NCBI GenBank assembly: GCA_032718475.1
Contig: JAUCBJ010008071.1
Span: forward strand, 1-64,000
DNA length: 64,000 nucleotides
Reading direction: 5' to 3'
Source: Nemertoderma westbladi
Lineage: Eukaryota > Xenacoelomorpha > Nemertodermatida > Nemertodermatidae
Shown here: piece after piece, positions 53,811-64,000 of the stretch
Layout: every line of letters starts with the position of its first letter
How positions within the stretch are numbered: position 1 is the stretch's first letter
The notes under the pieces: model-generated
Databases searched by the model: none
What the model saw: only the letters and a program-made list of their open reading frames with translations
What the model was told of the DNA's origin: nothing
Made by a program: the position numbers and the translations under genes

Positions 53811-55437
53811 TACGTCTGGAGTGGGTGTATGACTATATTGTTTTATCTATTTTTATTATATTTTTATATGCGAACTTTATTATGTACTTTATTATAATCG
53901 TTTTTATTCAATTTTATTTAGTAGAAGGTTATTTTAGATTATTTGGTATATTAGTGCAATATATTAGTGTTTATTACGTAATTACATATATAATATATAT
54001 TTAGTATGACGGCGAGAAATAATTTTTCTCTTTCCTTACTGTCCGTATCATATTATAAATACGTGACTACAGTAAGATGAAATGTCCGTACTTATTAAAG
54101 TACAATAAAGCCACTACTATATTCAAGTATTATTGGTAGGCAGAGTATTAGGAATGCAAAGTTCAGATCCTCGTGTCTCGGCTAAACCAAGCTCTGGGTA
54201 GACCTTGGAAACGACTTGCCTCTTCACACTGACATTGCTTCGTGCGATATTGCTCTTCTACCTTATATTAAATAATACATATAGTAGCGTGATGTCCATA
54301 TAACAGTAGCGTAAAACGCAAATAAATCTGTTAAACCTTTTGACCATCTGTAATTCTAGTCGATTAAGATATCGCGGCACCCACCGATATACTTGAAAGA
54401 CAAATTCTAGAATCAGTGGTTAACGTCCCCAGACAAGTTCTGGAATAAATTGGTGCCCATCTTGAATATTAATTTAATATTTATTAAAATCTGTAAAATT
54501 CAAATCCTTTAAAATTTCTAGTCAATTAAGATATCGCAGCACTTACCGATACTCTTAAAAGACAATTTTATAGAATTAGGGATCCTCAGTCCCCAGACAT
54601 GCTCTGGAATAAAAATTATCATATATATTATTTTAACATCAAATAATAAAATTCACGGGAATAAATTTAAATTCATATTTTAAATGAATTTCATAAATTG
54701 TCGTTTTGTGCAATTTATAACATTCCCAAAATTCCATTAATTAATAGATCATGGGAGCGGAGATTCATCCTATTGAGTGTATTAGAGTGCGAGAATCTCC
54801 AACATATAGTCAATAGCCGATAAAATTAATAAAATCATGCATAAAGAGGATATTGACAATTAAAGAATTACTATTAAATAGCATCCCAGATCTGTATGCA
54901 TGAGAATTACCCTAATTCTACCGCTAGCATTCCATAATGTCACCATAGCAACACCCACGCTAGAATTAGAAGCAAGTTAAGAGAACAATAGAAAGCTTGT
55001 CCCATTGCATAGCATAGAGAATACATAGCACACTGTTAGTATCCAAGGATACACAGTAATAACGTGACATTCTGGAAGGCACTGACTAACGGACAAATGG
55101 CCTGTATGTGTACAATTGGTGACAGTTGTGTGGAATTTGTGCGTTTATAGGTGAATGTTACTGCTAAAGTATGTTTACAGTAGCTAGTCGCAATTGTAAA
55201 AGTAGCCCAACTCTCCTATAGAAAGAACCTCAAGTGGATCCAAGCCTTTGGGACGGACAGTGGAGTGACTTGTGCCGGTTATCGTTGTCGTGCTGTTGCT
55301 ACATGTTGGCGTAAACACCGCGACGACGGTACATCGGCGCTGAGAATCCCACTGTCCGGGGGCAAAGAGAGGTAGGCAGCGACGCCCGCTTGCCTAAACA
55401 TAAACTCATTTGATATTAATAAACTCAGATAGCAGAT
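53811..55437. other. AT-rich spacer between pol and ORF A
   Basis: No ORF of note. It holds a diverged tandem duplication of ~162 bp (54352-54449 and 54514-54613, sharing GATTAAGATATCGC and CCCCAGACA). Before ORF A, CGGACAGTGG (55254-55263) and its reverse complement (55349-55358) could pair around an 85-nt loop, about 80 nt before the ATG. Confidence 0.55.
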
Positions 55438-57690
55438 ATGACGGAGTTGATAGAAGATGATCTTGGTATTAGGGAGCGATATACTCTACCTTTGCAAGCA
55501 TTTGTGGATAGCTTAATACGCGGTGAAGCCGATCCAACCATTACGGAGGACGATGGTCGTTATATCGAACCGCCGATGTCCCAAGAGCAACTTGCGCGTG
55601 AATTGGATTATCGAAAATTCACCGCTCGCTATACGAATCGTAAGGGTACGTATATGGACTTCTTAACTACCGGCCATCCTATCGATTTACATGATACGGA
55701 CGATGTAGATACAGAGAGGGAAATGGTTCTATTTAAATATCATACCCAGCGGAGTCGTAACGATAAACCGAGAATAGATCACGAAAATTCTATTCGTAAT
55801 AGACTGGAAAGAGAAAACGTTGAAGAACCGGATAAACGCATCGACTTCAACGAATACCTAGAATTTTTGAGAGAAACCTATCTCAACATCGCCAGTCAGC
55901 AGAACCTAGAGACTCGATATCCTCAAGGTATACATCATGACCCTGTGGTAGAACTCAAACGGCTCTATTTCACGATGATGTATCTTACCGCCGATCGTCC
56001 ACTACCTGTTATCCCGGATAGTTTTGAACAAATGGAAGAATATTGCAAAACTGGAGAACGATCACCCGCGTTTCCTCTACAGGACGTACGTCTTTGGTAT
56101 TATTGTGACGAATGCCCTAGACCCAACCAACAAACTGAAAGACACAAACAACCGCGGAGACGTTGCGCTAAACACAGCTTTACGCGTTACACTTACGGGA
56201 GTTTCGAGCGAAACCTGTTCGACGTACCACCTACGATCGCTCGTCTTAAACGATCACTGAATAAACCCATGATCAGAGTTCCGGAATACTCGGTCAGGCC
56301 TCCTCATTCCCTAGTGAGACCTCAAACTCTTGATCCTAACAGTATCACTGATCCTCCCGAACTATATTCCCTGTTCAAAGACTTAGTGTTACCCGAACAA
56401 TTAATCGGTGGTGCTCCGGTAGTGGGTTCGTTAGACATTCGCCCATCCTACTTAGCCGGATTGGGACGCGGGCAGCTAATATCGCCCTTTGATCCTTACA
56501 ATCGTCCAGGATTAAACCCGATGCAACCCGCCACGGAAGTCGAGGAGAGCGTTATAAGAAACGCTTTAGACGCTATTCGACAGAAGATCGGAAAGGGAAC
56601 ACAAGATTGTTTAGAGAAACGTAAATTACAACAACAAGTCCAATCGGTGAAGGAGTTAGCCTTGCCACAGTTCGATAGAGAAATCCAAAACCTCGAGGAA
56701 GACATCGAGCTTGGACGCACGTATTCTCTACAAGAATTTTTAGATGAACGCTTACAGAGACAAGCGGAAGAAAATCTACTCGAGGAGAAACACACGAAAA
56801 TGGACGAGAGAGAAGAAGCCGCTTTAGCCCAACCTGAAGCTCAAATCCTTATGACGGACCTCTACTCTCAAACCATTCGTCATCCCTCGATGATTCCACA
56901 TTTCGGAGACAAACTTTTCGCGACGATACAACCTCAACCGGTTGATATCAGTACAGGATCGCAAAATCTTATCGCTGACGCCCCTATGTTACAGCGTCCG
57001 CCGATAGAGGCCGCTCGTGTTGACGGTATACTCGTTGAACCTCCGGACAATCGAGCAGATCTTGTCCGTCGTATGGTACACGATGTCAACATACGCGCTA
57101 GACCTTTACAGAACTCGTTTTATGGGATTAAAGACCACCCTTATTACGTTAATCTGACTCAATATTATATGGTAAAACCAGAAGACCCGACGCATAATTT
57201 AAAGTTTCCACCACTGATAAATCCTCTAGACATTGTCGAACTCGAACAATTGCAGAAACATCTGGATCAGTTAGTAAAAGTAAACTCATTTAGAAAACCA
57301 TATAACATTTCTAGAATCGAGAAAGATATAGAACCCCCTTATAATCTCGATGGATTTATTAAAACTCGATTAGTCCATTGGAATCTAGATGTATTATTTG
57401 AAGAAGAGAAAATACAAAGATATGGAAATGTGGAGTCGTATACCACTCGGCACATGAAGTATAGTGATCTCCCTGACGCTAACCAATGCGCCACCTTGTG
57501 GCATCCAGTAGGGATGACCCTAGAGAACGCCACCAAGGAGTGGAATGAAACTCTTAATGTTATTGAGATGTATGGAGTTGTCACCTACGATAATGAAGGT
57601 AGCGTTCCGGTCGGAGAACTAGGAACTACGCGCATGATCCACATACGCGGATTAGCTGGTTCTACCCACGTGTTTACTCGACGTGATTGA
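55438..57690 (+). CDS. ORF A: uncharacterised 750-aa protein beside BEL
   Basis: Not recognised. An intact frame from ATG 55438 to TGA 57690, rich in CpG and CGN arginine codons. There is no signal peptide or membrane segment. A possible zinc site is C223-x2-C226...C243-x2-H246 with a basic stretch between. Residues about 375-475 are strongly helical and charged (coiled coil likely: LEEDIELGRTYSLQEF). Pro/Arg-rich stretches (residues 275-350) could be linkers. It overlaps ORF B by 8 nt and has the same strand as the BEL element 1.6 kb upstream. It could be an accessory ORF of that element, the first half of a Gag-like polyprotein of another element, or an endogenised viral gene. The intact length argues for recent or selected coding. 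Confidence 0.8.
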   Translation: MTELIEDDLGIRERYTLPLQAFVDSLIRGEADPTITEDDGRYIEPPMSQEQLARELDYRKFTARYTNRKGTYMDFLTTGHPIDLHDTDDVDTEREMVLFKYHTQRSRNDKPRIDHENSIRNRLERENVEEPDKRIDFNEYLEFLRETYLNIASQQNLETRYPQGIHHDPVVELKRLYFTMMYLTADRPLPVIPDSFEQMEEYCKTGERSPAFPLQDVRLWYYCDECPRPNQQTERHKQPRRRCAKHSFTRYTYGSFERNLFDVPPTIARLKRSLNKPMIRVPEYSVRPPHSLVRPQTLDPNSITDPPELYSLFKDLVLPEQLIGGAPVVGSLDIRPSYLAGLGRGQLISPFDPYNRPGLNPMQPATEVEESVIRNALDAIRQKIGKGTQDCLEKRKLQQQVQSVKELALPQFDREIQNLEEDIELGRTYSLQEFLDERLQRQAEENLLEEKHTKMDEREEAALAQPEAQILMTDLYSQTIRHPSMIPHFGDKLFATIQPQPVDISTGSQNLIADAPMLQRPPIEAARVDGILVEPPDNRADLVRRMVHDVNIRARPLQNSFYGIKDHPYYVNLTQYYMVKPEDPTHNLKFPPLINPLDIVELEQLQKHLDQLVKVNSFRKPYNISRIEKDIEPPYNLDGFIKTRLVHWNLDVLFEEEKIQRYGNVESYTTRHMKYSDLPDANQCATLWHPVGMTLENATKEWNETLNVIEMYGVVTYDNEGSVPVGELGTTRMIHIRGLAGSTHVFTRRD

Positions 57691-59680
57691 TTATTCCTTT
57701 GAAACTCTCACCGAAACACAAAGGAATCTCCGACATGGACAATTCGAACTCGCGCAGCGTTACGTCATTGACACCGAACGCAAACCGGCCATGGGTATCG
57801 ATGGATCGATGTTACCCCAGCCCGCACTCGAGATGTTGTTCAACGAAAGAATCCTTAAAATCGGCTCAGCTGTTTATGGAGATCTCCAAAACGACTTTCG
57901 GAATATGGAGAACATTCCATACCCTTTCGTTGATACTCAGCTGATTGCTCCCTGGGCAGAAGGTCGAGGTTTCTTCCGCACCATGTATGCTAATACGTCT
58001 AGCAACATTACAAAGGTGCAACGAACTTCCATCGGACATCTTGCCTTTCAGGAATACGGATGGAATTTCAAAGTCGGAAATCCCATTAACTATCAACAAG
58101 TATACGGAGACCATTATTCTCGATTATACTTTGATGGACCATTGACCGCACCTGGCGCCGTGTATAGCTTCATGAGTGTTCCACTCCGTCCCTCCTTAGC
58201 TATATACACGATCTTTGAAAACACCGCACTTGCCGGTTGGCTAGCCGATGTGTGCAGTCGTACTATACGCGCCCATCCATTAATACTTGGGACCAAACTC
58301 GCTAAGCTAGATGAACATAATAAATTCATCCGCTTCGAATGTTTCCGGCGATTTTTAACCCCATTCCGCAACGTGGATAGCCAATTTAAAGACCGCGCTT
58401 TGACCAAGCTCAGCCTAAGAAACTCAGCTGCAGAGAAGTTGGATAGCGCTGGATTCGCCATTTTCAAAGAGATTTGTATATCGAACTTGCACTCCTCTGT
58501 TATACAAAGACCTCGAATCCCCACAGGTTATTCTGTCGTGGAAATTCAGACAATAGGTCCACCTGAAGAGACAGACACGCCCACCTCAGCTATGCACTTG
58601 GAAGACGAACCAATATGTCTAGAATCTGAGGAGATTCAGCCTATCGCGCCCCGGAACAGCGACAATGATTACATCATAGAATGGTATCAAGGTCCACAGT
58701 GTCTCACTGCGTACGATTATCGACATGCCAACTATGTTTCTAGGCAACGTTGTCGGTTATGCGCATCGAGAGACCATGATACGCCCATGGACACAAACGT
58801 CCGCTGTTCCTATTTCCAAGAACAACCGACTATGGAAATTTATTGCGCATATTGCAGACTCAATAACTTGCACATTTTTGCGGTTTGCCCTCAATTTATG
58901 ACTCAATGTCACCATTGTCAACTAAAGGGACACGCCAGTTTCGATTGCCCTTTTAATCGCGATTTGGAAAGCGTAGATGAAATGATCACACTACGTTACA
59001 TCAGAGTTTGGGAAGCGAACGCTGATTTACATTGTGATTCGCGCCATCGTTATTATCCTGGACGCGCTTACGAAGGAGTTTATGCGTTCCATCCTTATCT
59101 ATTCGCTTCTGTCGAACAGAAATCACGCATATCGAGTTACGAGCTACTGAAGCGCGTCGGAGAATGTATTTCAACCAAATTCGTACGCAAATTTCTCAGG
59201 AGTGTTAATCCTAGCGACCTTCATTCCTATAACTTAATCAATTATATCCGTCAGGATCCGGACTATGGAGACTTATTTGTTAACTCACACCCCGAGTTAC
59301 AGGAAGTATATCGACGGCCTTACGAATACCGAGCCCGCGAACGCGAGTTGGAAAGAACCATTAAACCCCGGAGGTTTCTAACTGCCTATGGTCCACCCAC
59401 GGCTCTCGTTCAGACCACTCGTAAAGGACCCGTAAGAGCGGCTGTCTTAAAACGAGCTCTCAAAGCCGTTAGACCCCTCTCCCCCGACGTTGATGTCAAT
59501 CAACCCGGTACTTCGACTGGCGGATACACCGACCATAATCCTACACCCTCTGATGCAATCATATTGCACCCTTCACCCAGGAGTTATAGCCCTCCTTGTA
59601 AAGTGGCTCGCCCCAAAGAGAAAAAGACTCTGGCTAGCTTTAAAAAACTGCGTAAACGCCGTCCGCGCAAGAAAGACTAA
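57683..59680 (+). CDS. ORF B: uncharacterised 665-codon frame with zinc knuckles
   Basis: Open from 57683 to TAA 59680 in the +1 frame relative to ORF A. It has no ATG near its start: the first codon shown is GTG and the first ATG is at 57791. So it may be read by frameshifting from ORF A, or an indel may have split one ~1410-codon ORF. C388-x2-C391-x5-H397-x4-C402 and C409-x2-C412-x4-H417-x4-C422 are adjacent CCHC-type zinc knuckles, the second a textbook retroviral-type spacing. A further Cys cluster lies just before (CRLC near residue 358). The C-terminus is strongly basic (KKLRKRRPRKKD). This layout suggests a nucleic-acid-binding, Gag-like role; that is inference. There is no protease, RT or integrase. 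Confidence 0.8.
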   Translation: MIDYSFETLTETQRNLRHGQFELAQRYVIDTERKPAMGIDGSMLPQPALEMLFNERILKIGSAVYGDLQNDFRNMENIPYPFVDTQLIAPWAEGRGFFRTMYANTSSNITKVQRTSIGHLAFQEYGWNFKVGNPINYQQVYGDHYSRLYFDGPLTAPGAVYSFMSVPLRPSLAIYTIFENTALAGWLADVCSRTIRAHPLILGTKLAKLDEHNKFIRFECFRRFLTPFRNVDSQFKDRALTKLSLRNSAAEKLDSAGFAIFKEICISNLHSSVIQRPRIPTGYSVVEIQTIGPPEETDTPTSAMHLEDEPICLESEEIQPIAPRNSDNDYIIEWYQGPQCLTAYDYRHANYVSRQRCRLCASRDHDTPMDTNVRCSYFQEQPTMEIYCAYCRLNNLHIFAVCPQFMTQCHHCQLKGHASFDCPFNRDLESVDEMITLRYIRVWEANADLHCDSRHRYYPGRAYEGVYAFHPYLFASVEQKSRISSYELLKRVGECISTKFVRKFLRSVNPSDLHSYNLINYIRQDPDYGDLFVNSHPELQEVYRRPYEYRARERELERTIKPRRFLTAYGPPTALVQTTRKGPVRAAVLKRALKAVRPLSPDVDVNQPGTSTGGYTDHNPTPSDAIILHPSPRSYSPPCKVARPKEKKTLASFKKLRKRRPRKKD

Positions 59681-60732
59681 CTGTTTAGAGTATTTACATA
59701 TATTAGAAACTGTGATTTTTGTATATTTATAAACTTGAATCCCATTTTCTGGGAGCGGTGTAAACTTTATAAGTCCCCCTCGTCCGCAAAGTACCGTTAT
59801 AGGTGTTTTAACGGACATAAAAGTCATTCTTCTGTATGTGTGCTTTGGCGGACATGGTAAGGCAAAAAACCCGCAATGCGTCAAATACCCTGGCACAGCT
59901 TAGCCTTGATGATTCAGATTACGACATCTAACAGCTGGTTGCTGACATGGAAACGGCCATTGGACACATGGTTCTTTGTTTAGCTTAACAGCCAATCAGA
60001 GCGATTTTTTCTGTCGATGTGGAGATATTTGGCAGATCATGCTAGGAGTGTTCAGTCTTACTGTTTTTTCTTGATACTGTTTTGTTGTTTCTATCTAGGC
60101 CAGGAACACCGGCTCTAGAGTCAATTCGTTTCAGACTTTAGAAGAAACATTAGTAGGCTTAGATTATAGAGCGTATAACTATTATCTTAACAACTCAATC
60201 GGCACATATATTGTCATATCATATCTTAACCTACCGTCTTAATGCTTTTTACTGTTGTTATTATTTTGTATCAGTTGGTTGAATATTATTTGGAGAACAT
60301 CTATAAAGAACCCAAATTTCCCAATTTTCTTGATACACTACAGGTTAGAGAGACAGGTTACATATAGCGATTGCGACTTATATTATTGTGGTTTGTAGTG
60401 AATTTAATGCTATTTGATAATCACTACATGAGTCAATTGCTGTTCTCTTTATATATGATAAAATTCATTGACAGTCGGCAGATTAGTGTGCATGATTGTG
60501 ACTGATAACTAAGCATTTCCTAAAGAATGCGCCTCATACGTGAATCATAAGCCTTACCGACTTACCGTTGTGTTTAGTATAAGTCATATCTCTGTTTACC
60601 TAGATAGAGCGTCACGTCCTAAAGGAACTGTTAATATTTCCCGAAAGTGAATAATATTGGTCAGAAATTATTTATTAACGATCAATCGAATAATACAGTA
60701 AGCTTACACTGCAATAACAATCTAAGCCCTCC
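59681..60732. other. Non-coding stretch after ORF B
   Basis: No gene or clear repeat. AT-rich, with CGGACAT words near 59812 and 59850. If the ORF pair belongs to an LTR-type element this would be its 3' untranslated region, but I see no polypurine tract directly before the 177-bp repeat. Confidence 0.45.
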
Positions 60733-60909
60733 GAATCCAGTCTCCCGGGTATATCCAGCGGGTGAATGGACGCGCACTAGGCTGGCTTCGGCTAATGTTG
60801 TGTTTATTGGTATTAAATACTTGTCATATTCTAAAGTCTATTTATAAACCAAAAGACATATAAATTTTGGCAGGTTAAACTGCTAAAGGTCTTCAAAAGC
60901 GCGTACAAT
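60733..60909. repeat. 177-bp direct repeat, right copy
   Basis: Same orientation as 41991-42167, with 4 differences over 177 bp. Sequence outside the copies is unrelated on both sides. No short target duplication is visible around either copy. Confidence 0.85.
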
Positions 60910-62040
60910 TATTGAACTCTGGTATGATTATTGATTATGTGAATTATTGCCTAATACATTGAATTGGGTAAACTAAAAAATAATACATACACATACCAAC
61001 GAACCAACAACATGCATAGAATCTAGTAATTGTTATATTGTTATCAATATTTCAATATTTTTATTATTAATTAAACAAGGAAATGCATTTTTCACATTTT
61101 AAATAAATTTACCCCAAGATCCCGTTGTACCATATATGGAACGTCTCTAAACTGAATGAAGATAATATGAACATTATTTAATTTTCATCTACTAGTTCAT
61201 TTGTATCCCAATTAAGGTATTTTGACAAAAAAATAATTTTATTTACCACAGAAATTAATTCGGGATCGAAAGGGTTAATGAAGTATTAATTGCCATTTAG
61301 TATTAATAACATATAATAAGTTCATTGCAATTTCAAAACATTGAAACTATAATTTTCCGATTTTAAGACAAAATTAGGATGAAACTTTAAGTATCTCTTT
61401 GTGGTCCTATGGAATCTGAACCGGTTATTACGTTACGGTATTTTCGGTAATACGCAATTATTTTTTTCGGAATACAGTAACGTAACGTAATTTGGAAATT
61501 ATTCCGTAACGTAATACCGTAACGTAACGTAACGTAAAACTGTAACTTGCCAATGATACGAGATAAAAGCAGTTAATTATGTTAGTTGCAGTAAAAAAAA
61601 CGGCATTTTCAGCTTTTCCAATATAGTTTCTAATTAATTAAAGTGATTTGCCTTAAGAGATTTGTTTTTTTAAATTGATCTAAACATAATTTACTTAATA
61701 AAATGCCCCTTTTCTCCACCAGGGTTTTTTCTAAATATGTTTTAGAGAAATTTTTAAATGAAAATAGCGATTTCTAAATTTTTTAATTTGTTTAGAAATA
61801 TTTATAAAACTAAAAATTGAAAGTAACAAATTTTTTTACTTTACAGAGTTTGAAATAGAAACACCTATAAATCAGAAATTAATATTACTTAATACATTAG
61901 CCATATTTAATTTTTGTTTGTCACCAAAATCGACCTTGAAACTCTAAATCTAATTCATCATCATCAGTTTCAGTTATACCATGGAAACTGGACGCAATTC
62001 CCGCCTTGGCGAATTAATATCCCGCCTCAATGTTAAATTC
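60910..62040. other. AT-rich intergenic DNA
   Basis: No gene seen. A CGTAA/GTAAC-rich patch at 61428-61545 contains about a dozen GTAACGTAACG-like words, a degenerate 5-10-bp microsatellite. Confidence 0.55.
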
Positions 62041-62057
62041 TCAAGTTAGGGAAAGAA

Positions 62058-62250
62058 TCAGGTTACAGTGACACGATATTTTAACCTAAACAATAAACTA
62101 AACACAAAGGAACAGGTTACAGTTTTATTTTTAAGAGTAAATCAGCTGTTATTTGCGTCGAATTTCCCCTGGAGAAGGATGAATTTTTATTTCGTCCAGT
62201 TTCCCCCTTATCTGACCATGGAATACTCCATAGTATTCCATGGTTTTACC
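62058..62250. repeat. GGTTACA dispersed repeat with terminal palindrome
   Basis: The longest copy of the family also seen in CCDC81 intron 4: GGTTACAGTGACAC, AAACAATAAAC, CAGGTTACAGTTTTATTTTT, ATCAGCTGTTATTTGCGT. It is followed by a perfect inverted repeat (ACCATGGAATACT at 62215-62227 and its complement at 62232-62244). Confidence 0.65.
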
Positions 62251-62955
62251 AATTCCTATAATATCAGATGAACTCATTTGTGGTATTATTTTACGTAGAT
62301 TGACATAGACTGCATACAATCATTACAGTCTAAGAGTGTTTCACTGTCATTCCCGTAATTTAAAGTCTTTTTAGAGCACTTTTAAAGGAAACTTATGAAA
62401 AATAATGGCTGTAGTTGATTAGGTGCAGTTAGCTGAGGCTGTGGGTCGTATCGTTACAGTAGAAAAGGACCAAGTGCGAACGGGAGGTAATTTTACCTGG
62501 AACTTTAGGCATTCAATTTAGGCATTCAACCTGACCTGGGTGAATGAAAACGGCAACATTGGAAGTTTTAAATTACCTTGATAGTTTTGGAAATGCATTT
62601 ACATGCGCTAAATAATGAAACCTGGGTGTTTTTTAATATAGAAATCCGTTTAAATTGAAGCCATCTGTTATTGGTTACGGTATCAATTATGATAAAATAA
62701 CATTACCAATAATCTGCCTACAGAATATATGATACTGAACTAGAGAAGTTAATTGAGCGTTATGATAATAATTTGAACAAATTTCCCCTCCAGTTCTTTA
62801 TGTAACAAAGAAAATATAAGCATTTAATTGAATTTCAACAACAAGAACTTTAAACGTATTTATCTCAAAATTGTTTGTTCCGCGTGGCGAGACCTCTAGT
62901 ATTCACTCAGTTGTTGTTGTTAATTTCTCGTTAGATTTTGGTATTAAGAATTGAT

Positions 62956-63034
62956 GCGGCCCCTGTGGCTCAGTTGGCAGAGCGTGGTATTTTGAATCTC
63001 TAGGTACCGGATTCAATCCCCCATTCCGGTGAAT
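62956..63034 (+). mobile_element. tRNA-Gln-like pseudogene or SINE head
   Basis: CTGTGGCTCAGTTGGCAGAG is a good A box and CCGGATTCAATCCCC a good B box. The anticodon loop position reads TTTTGAA (anticodon TTG, Gln). The anticodon and acceptor stems pair poorly, so it is a pseudogene or a SINE head, not a functional tRNA. Confidence 0.6.
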
Positions 63035-63167
63035 GTTTTTTGTTGTAAGATTGGTAGTAGGATAGAGACAGTTCATGCGTTAGTAAACGCGGACCTTTGT
63101 GAGATTTCTCGCTATTTCTCTTAAAATTACCGGATATACTGTACGTAAAAATAAAGTTGAAAACAAG

Positions 63168-63352
63168 CAATACAGCAGTAATACAGCAGTAATACAGCAG
63201 TAATACAGCAGTAATACAGCAGTAATACAGCAGTAATACAGCAGTAATACAGCAGTAATACAGCAGTAATACAGCAGTAATACAGCAGTAATACAGCAGT
63301 AATACAGCAGTAATACAGCAGTAATACAGCAGTAATACAGCAGTAATACAGC
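63168..63352. repeat. 11-bp microsatellite (AATACAGCAGT)
   Basis: About 17 perfect units. The minus-strand Cys/Tyr-rich frames (LYYCCITAVL) are artefacts of the repeat. Confidence 0.95.
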
Positions 63353-64000
63353 ATGGCTTGCTTTTCATTTGCACAATTTATTCATTATTTTGGTTTCCTA
63401 AAGATTTATTTTTTAGATTTTCTAAACTTTTTCTGCTCTTTTAGAAACTTTTTCACAGTTTTGCAACAGGATCCCGATCCCGATGGTAAAATATCGGGAT
63501 TTTTCGGGATTTGCTATATCTGAATTGATGTTCCCTGCAGCTTAAAAGTTTGTAAAATTTTCTCAAAATGTACAATTTTTGCCTGTAACAAAACAAACAT
63601 TTTTGTCAAAAAATTTGGGAGGATTTTCAATGGGTGATTGATAAGTTTATTGATATGGATGAGTCAAGATATGTAAGGAAATTTCCTAGACATTTTTCCG
63701 AAAGTTTCCTATTTTATTTTAATATTTAATTTACTGAAATATCCTCATATTAATTATCGCATAAAAATAGTAATACGATTTGAACTAAAATTGTGATTGT
63801 GACTTTGTGTTTTGTCAATTTCATTATTAACTAGATCTTATAAATTGAACGCAATTTCGGAAATTAATACATTTTAACAATTAATCAATTTTAACTCTTT
63901 CACAATTTAATACTTCCTGCTATTTTGCCAGTTTATACACATGTAGAGTAAACACTAGAAACAATGTGATTCCTGCTTAGTTGTGTTGTGGTGATTCGTT
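63353..64000. other. AT-rich DNA, nothing seen
   Basis: No ORF, repeat array or RNA gene is evident to the end of the window. Confidence 0.5.

Noticed and set aside
53810-55440. 3' LTR of the BEL element directly after pol
   Set aside because: I looked for a match to the region before gag and found none; only an internal ~162-bp tandem duplication is present.
62956-63034. Functional tRNA-Gln gene
   Set aside because: A and B boxes and a TTG anticodon loop are present, but stem pairing is poor, so a pseudogene or SINE head is more likely.
63000-63374. Minus-strand Cys/Tyr/Leu-rich ORF resembling a membrane protein
   Set aside because: Product of the 11-bp microsatellite.

Overview
This window is intron-rich, repeat-rich animal (metazoan) DNA, not microbial. 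The evidence is spliced genes with GT-AG introns and conserved phases, several LINE families, a BEL/Pao LTR retroelement, tRNA-headed SINE remnants, and very many mini- and microsatellites. The genes (a CCDC81 orthologue, a multi-SH3 protein, an ionotropic glutamate receptor) and the frequent TAGGCCTA-type words fit a marine invertebrate, perhaps an echinoderm or other non-vertebrate deuterostome. That placement is an inference, not a proof.

Layout. 386-19188 (+): a complete ten-exon CCDC81-like gene encoding 650 aa. It has two N-terminal HU/IHF-type domains, a coiled-coil centre and a Cys-rich C-terminal tail. All splice phases close without adjustment. Its introns hold a foldback MITE (intron 1), palindromes and an 11-bp array (intron 4), a truncated LINE with a 13-bp array (intron 5), a 34-bp array (intron 8), and an 88-bp array, LINE debris and a 10-bp array (intron 9). 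Arrays touch or nearly touch five exon junctions; in intron 1 the repeat unit contains the 3' splice site plus 14 nt of exon 2. 19189-23051: repeats, including about seven 145-bp monomers. 23052-26902 (-): the last three exons of an SH3-domain protein, convergent with CCDC81. 26903-28796: a copy of the 145-bp repeat, G-rich arrays and a SINE. 28797-29990 (-): two exons encoding the pore and M3 region of an ionotropic glutamate receptor. 30-34 kb: a 33-bp array, a SINE and a perfect hairpin. 34.24-37.79 kb (+): a near full-length LINE with an intact endonuclease-RT ORF of 1013 aa. 37.8-44.4 kb: repeats.

44.4-60.9 kb: a BEL/Pao element with an intact 1214-aa Gag-like ORF, a disrupted protease segment and an intact 1290-aa RT-RNase H-integrase ORF, split between gag and protease by about 1.2 kb of inserted repeats. 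Downstream, on the same strand, lie two long overlapping ORFs (750 and 665 codons) that I do not recognise. The second carries two CCHC-type zinc knuckles and a basic tail. A 177-bp direct repeat (4 differences) lies on either side of the whole BEL-plus-ORF block (41991-42167 and 60733-60909). 60.9-64 kb: AT-rich DNA with a dispersed repeat, a tRNA-Gln-like pseudogene or SINE head and an 11-bp array.

The best candidates for new biology are the splice-site-linked arrays in CCDC81 and the unidentified ORF pair at 55438-59680.
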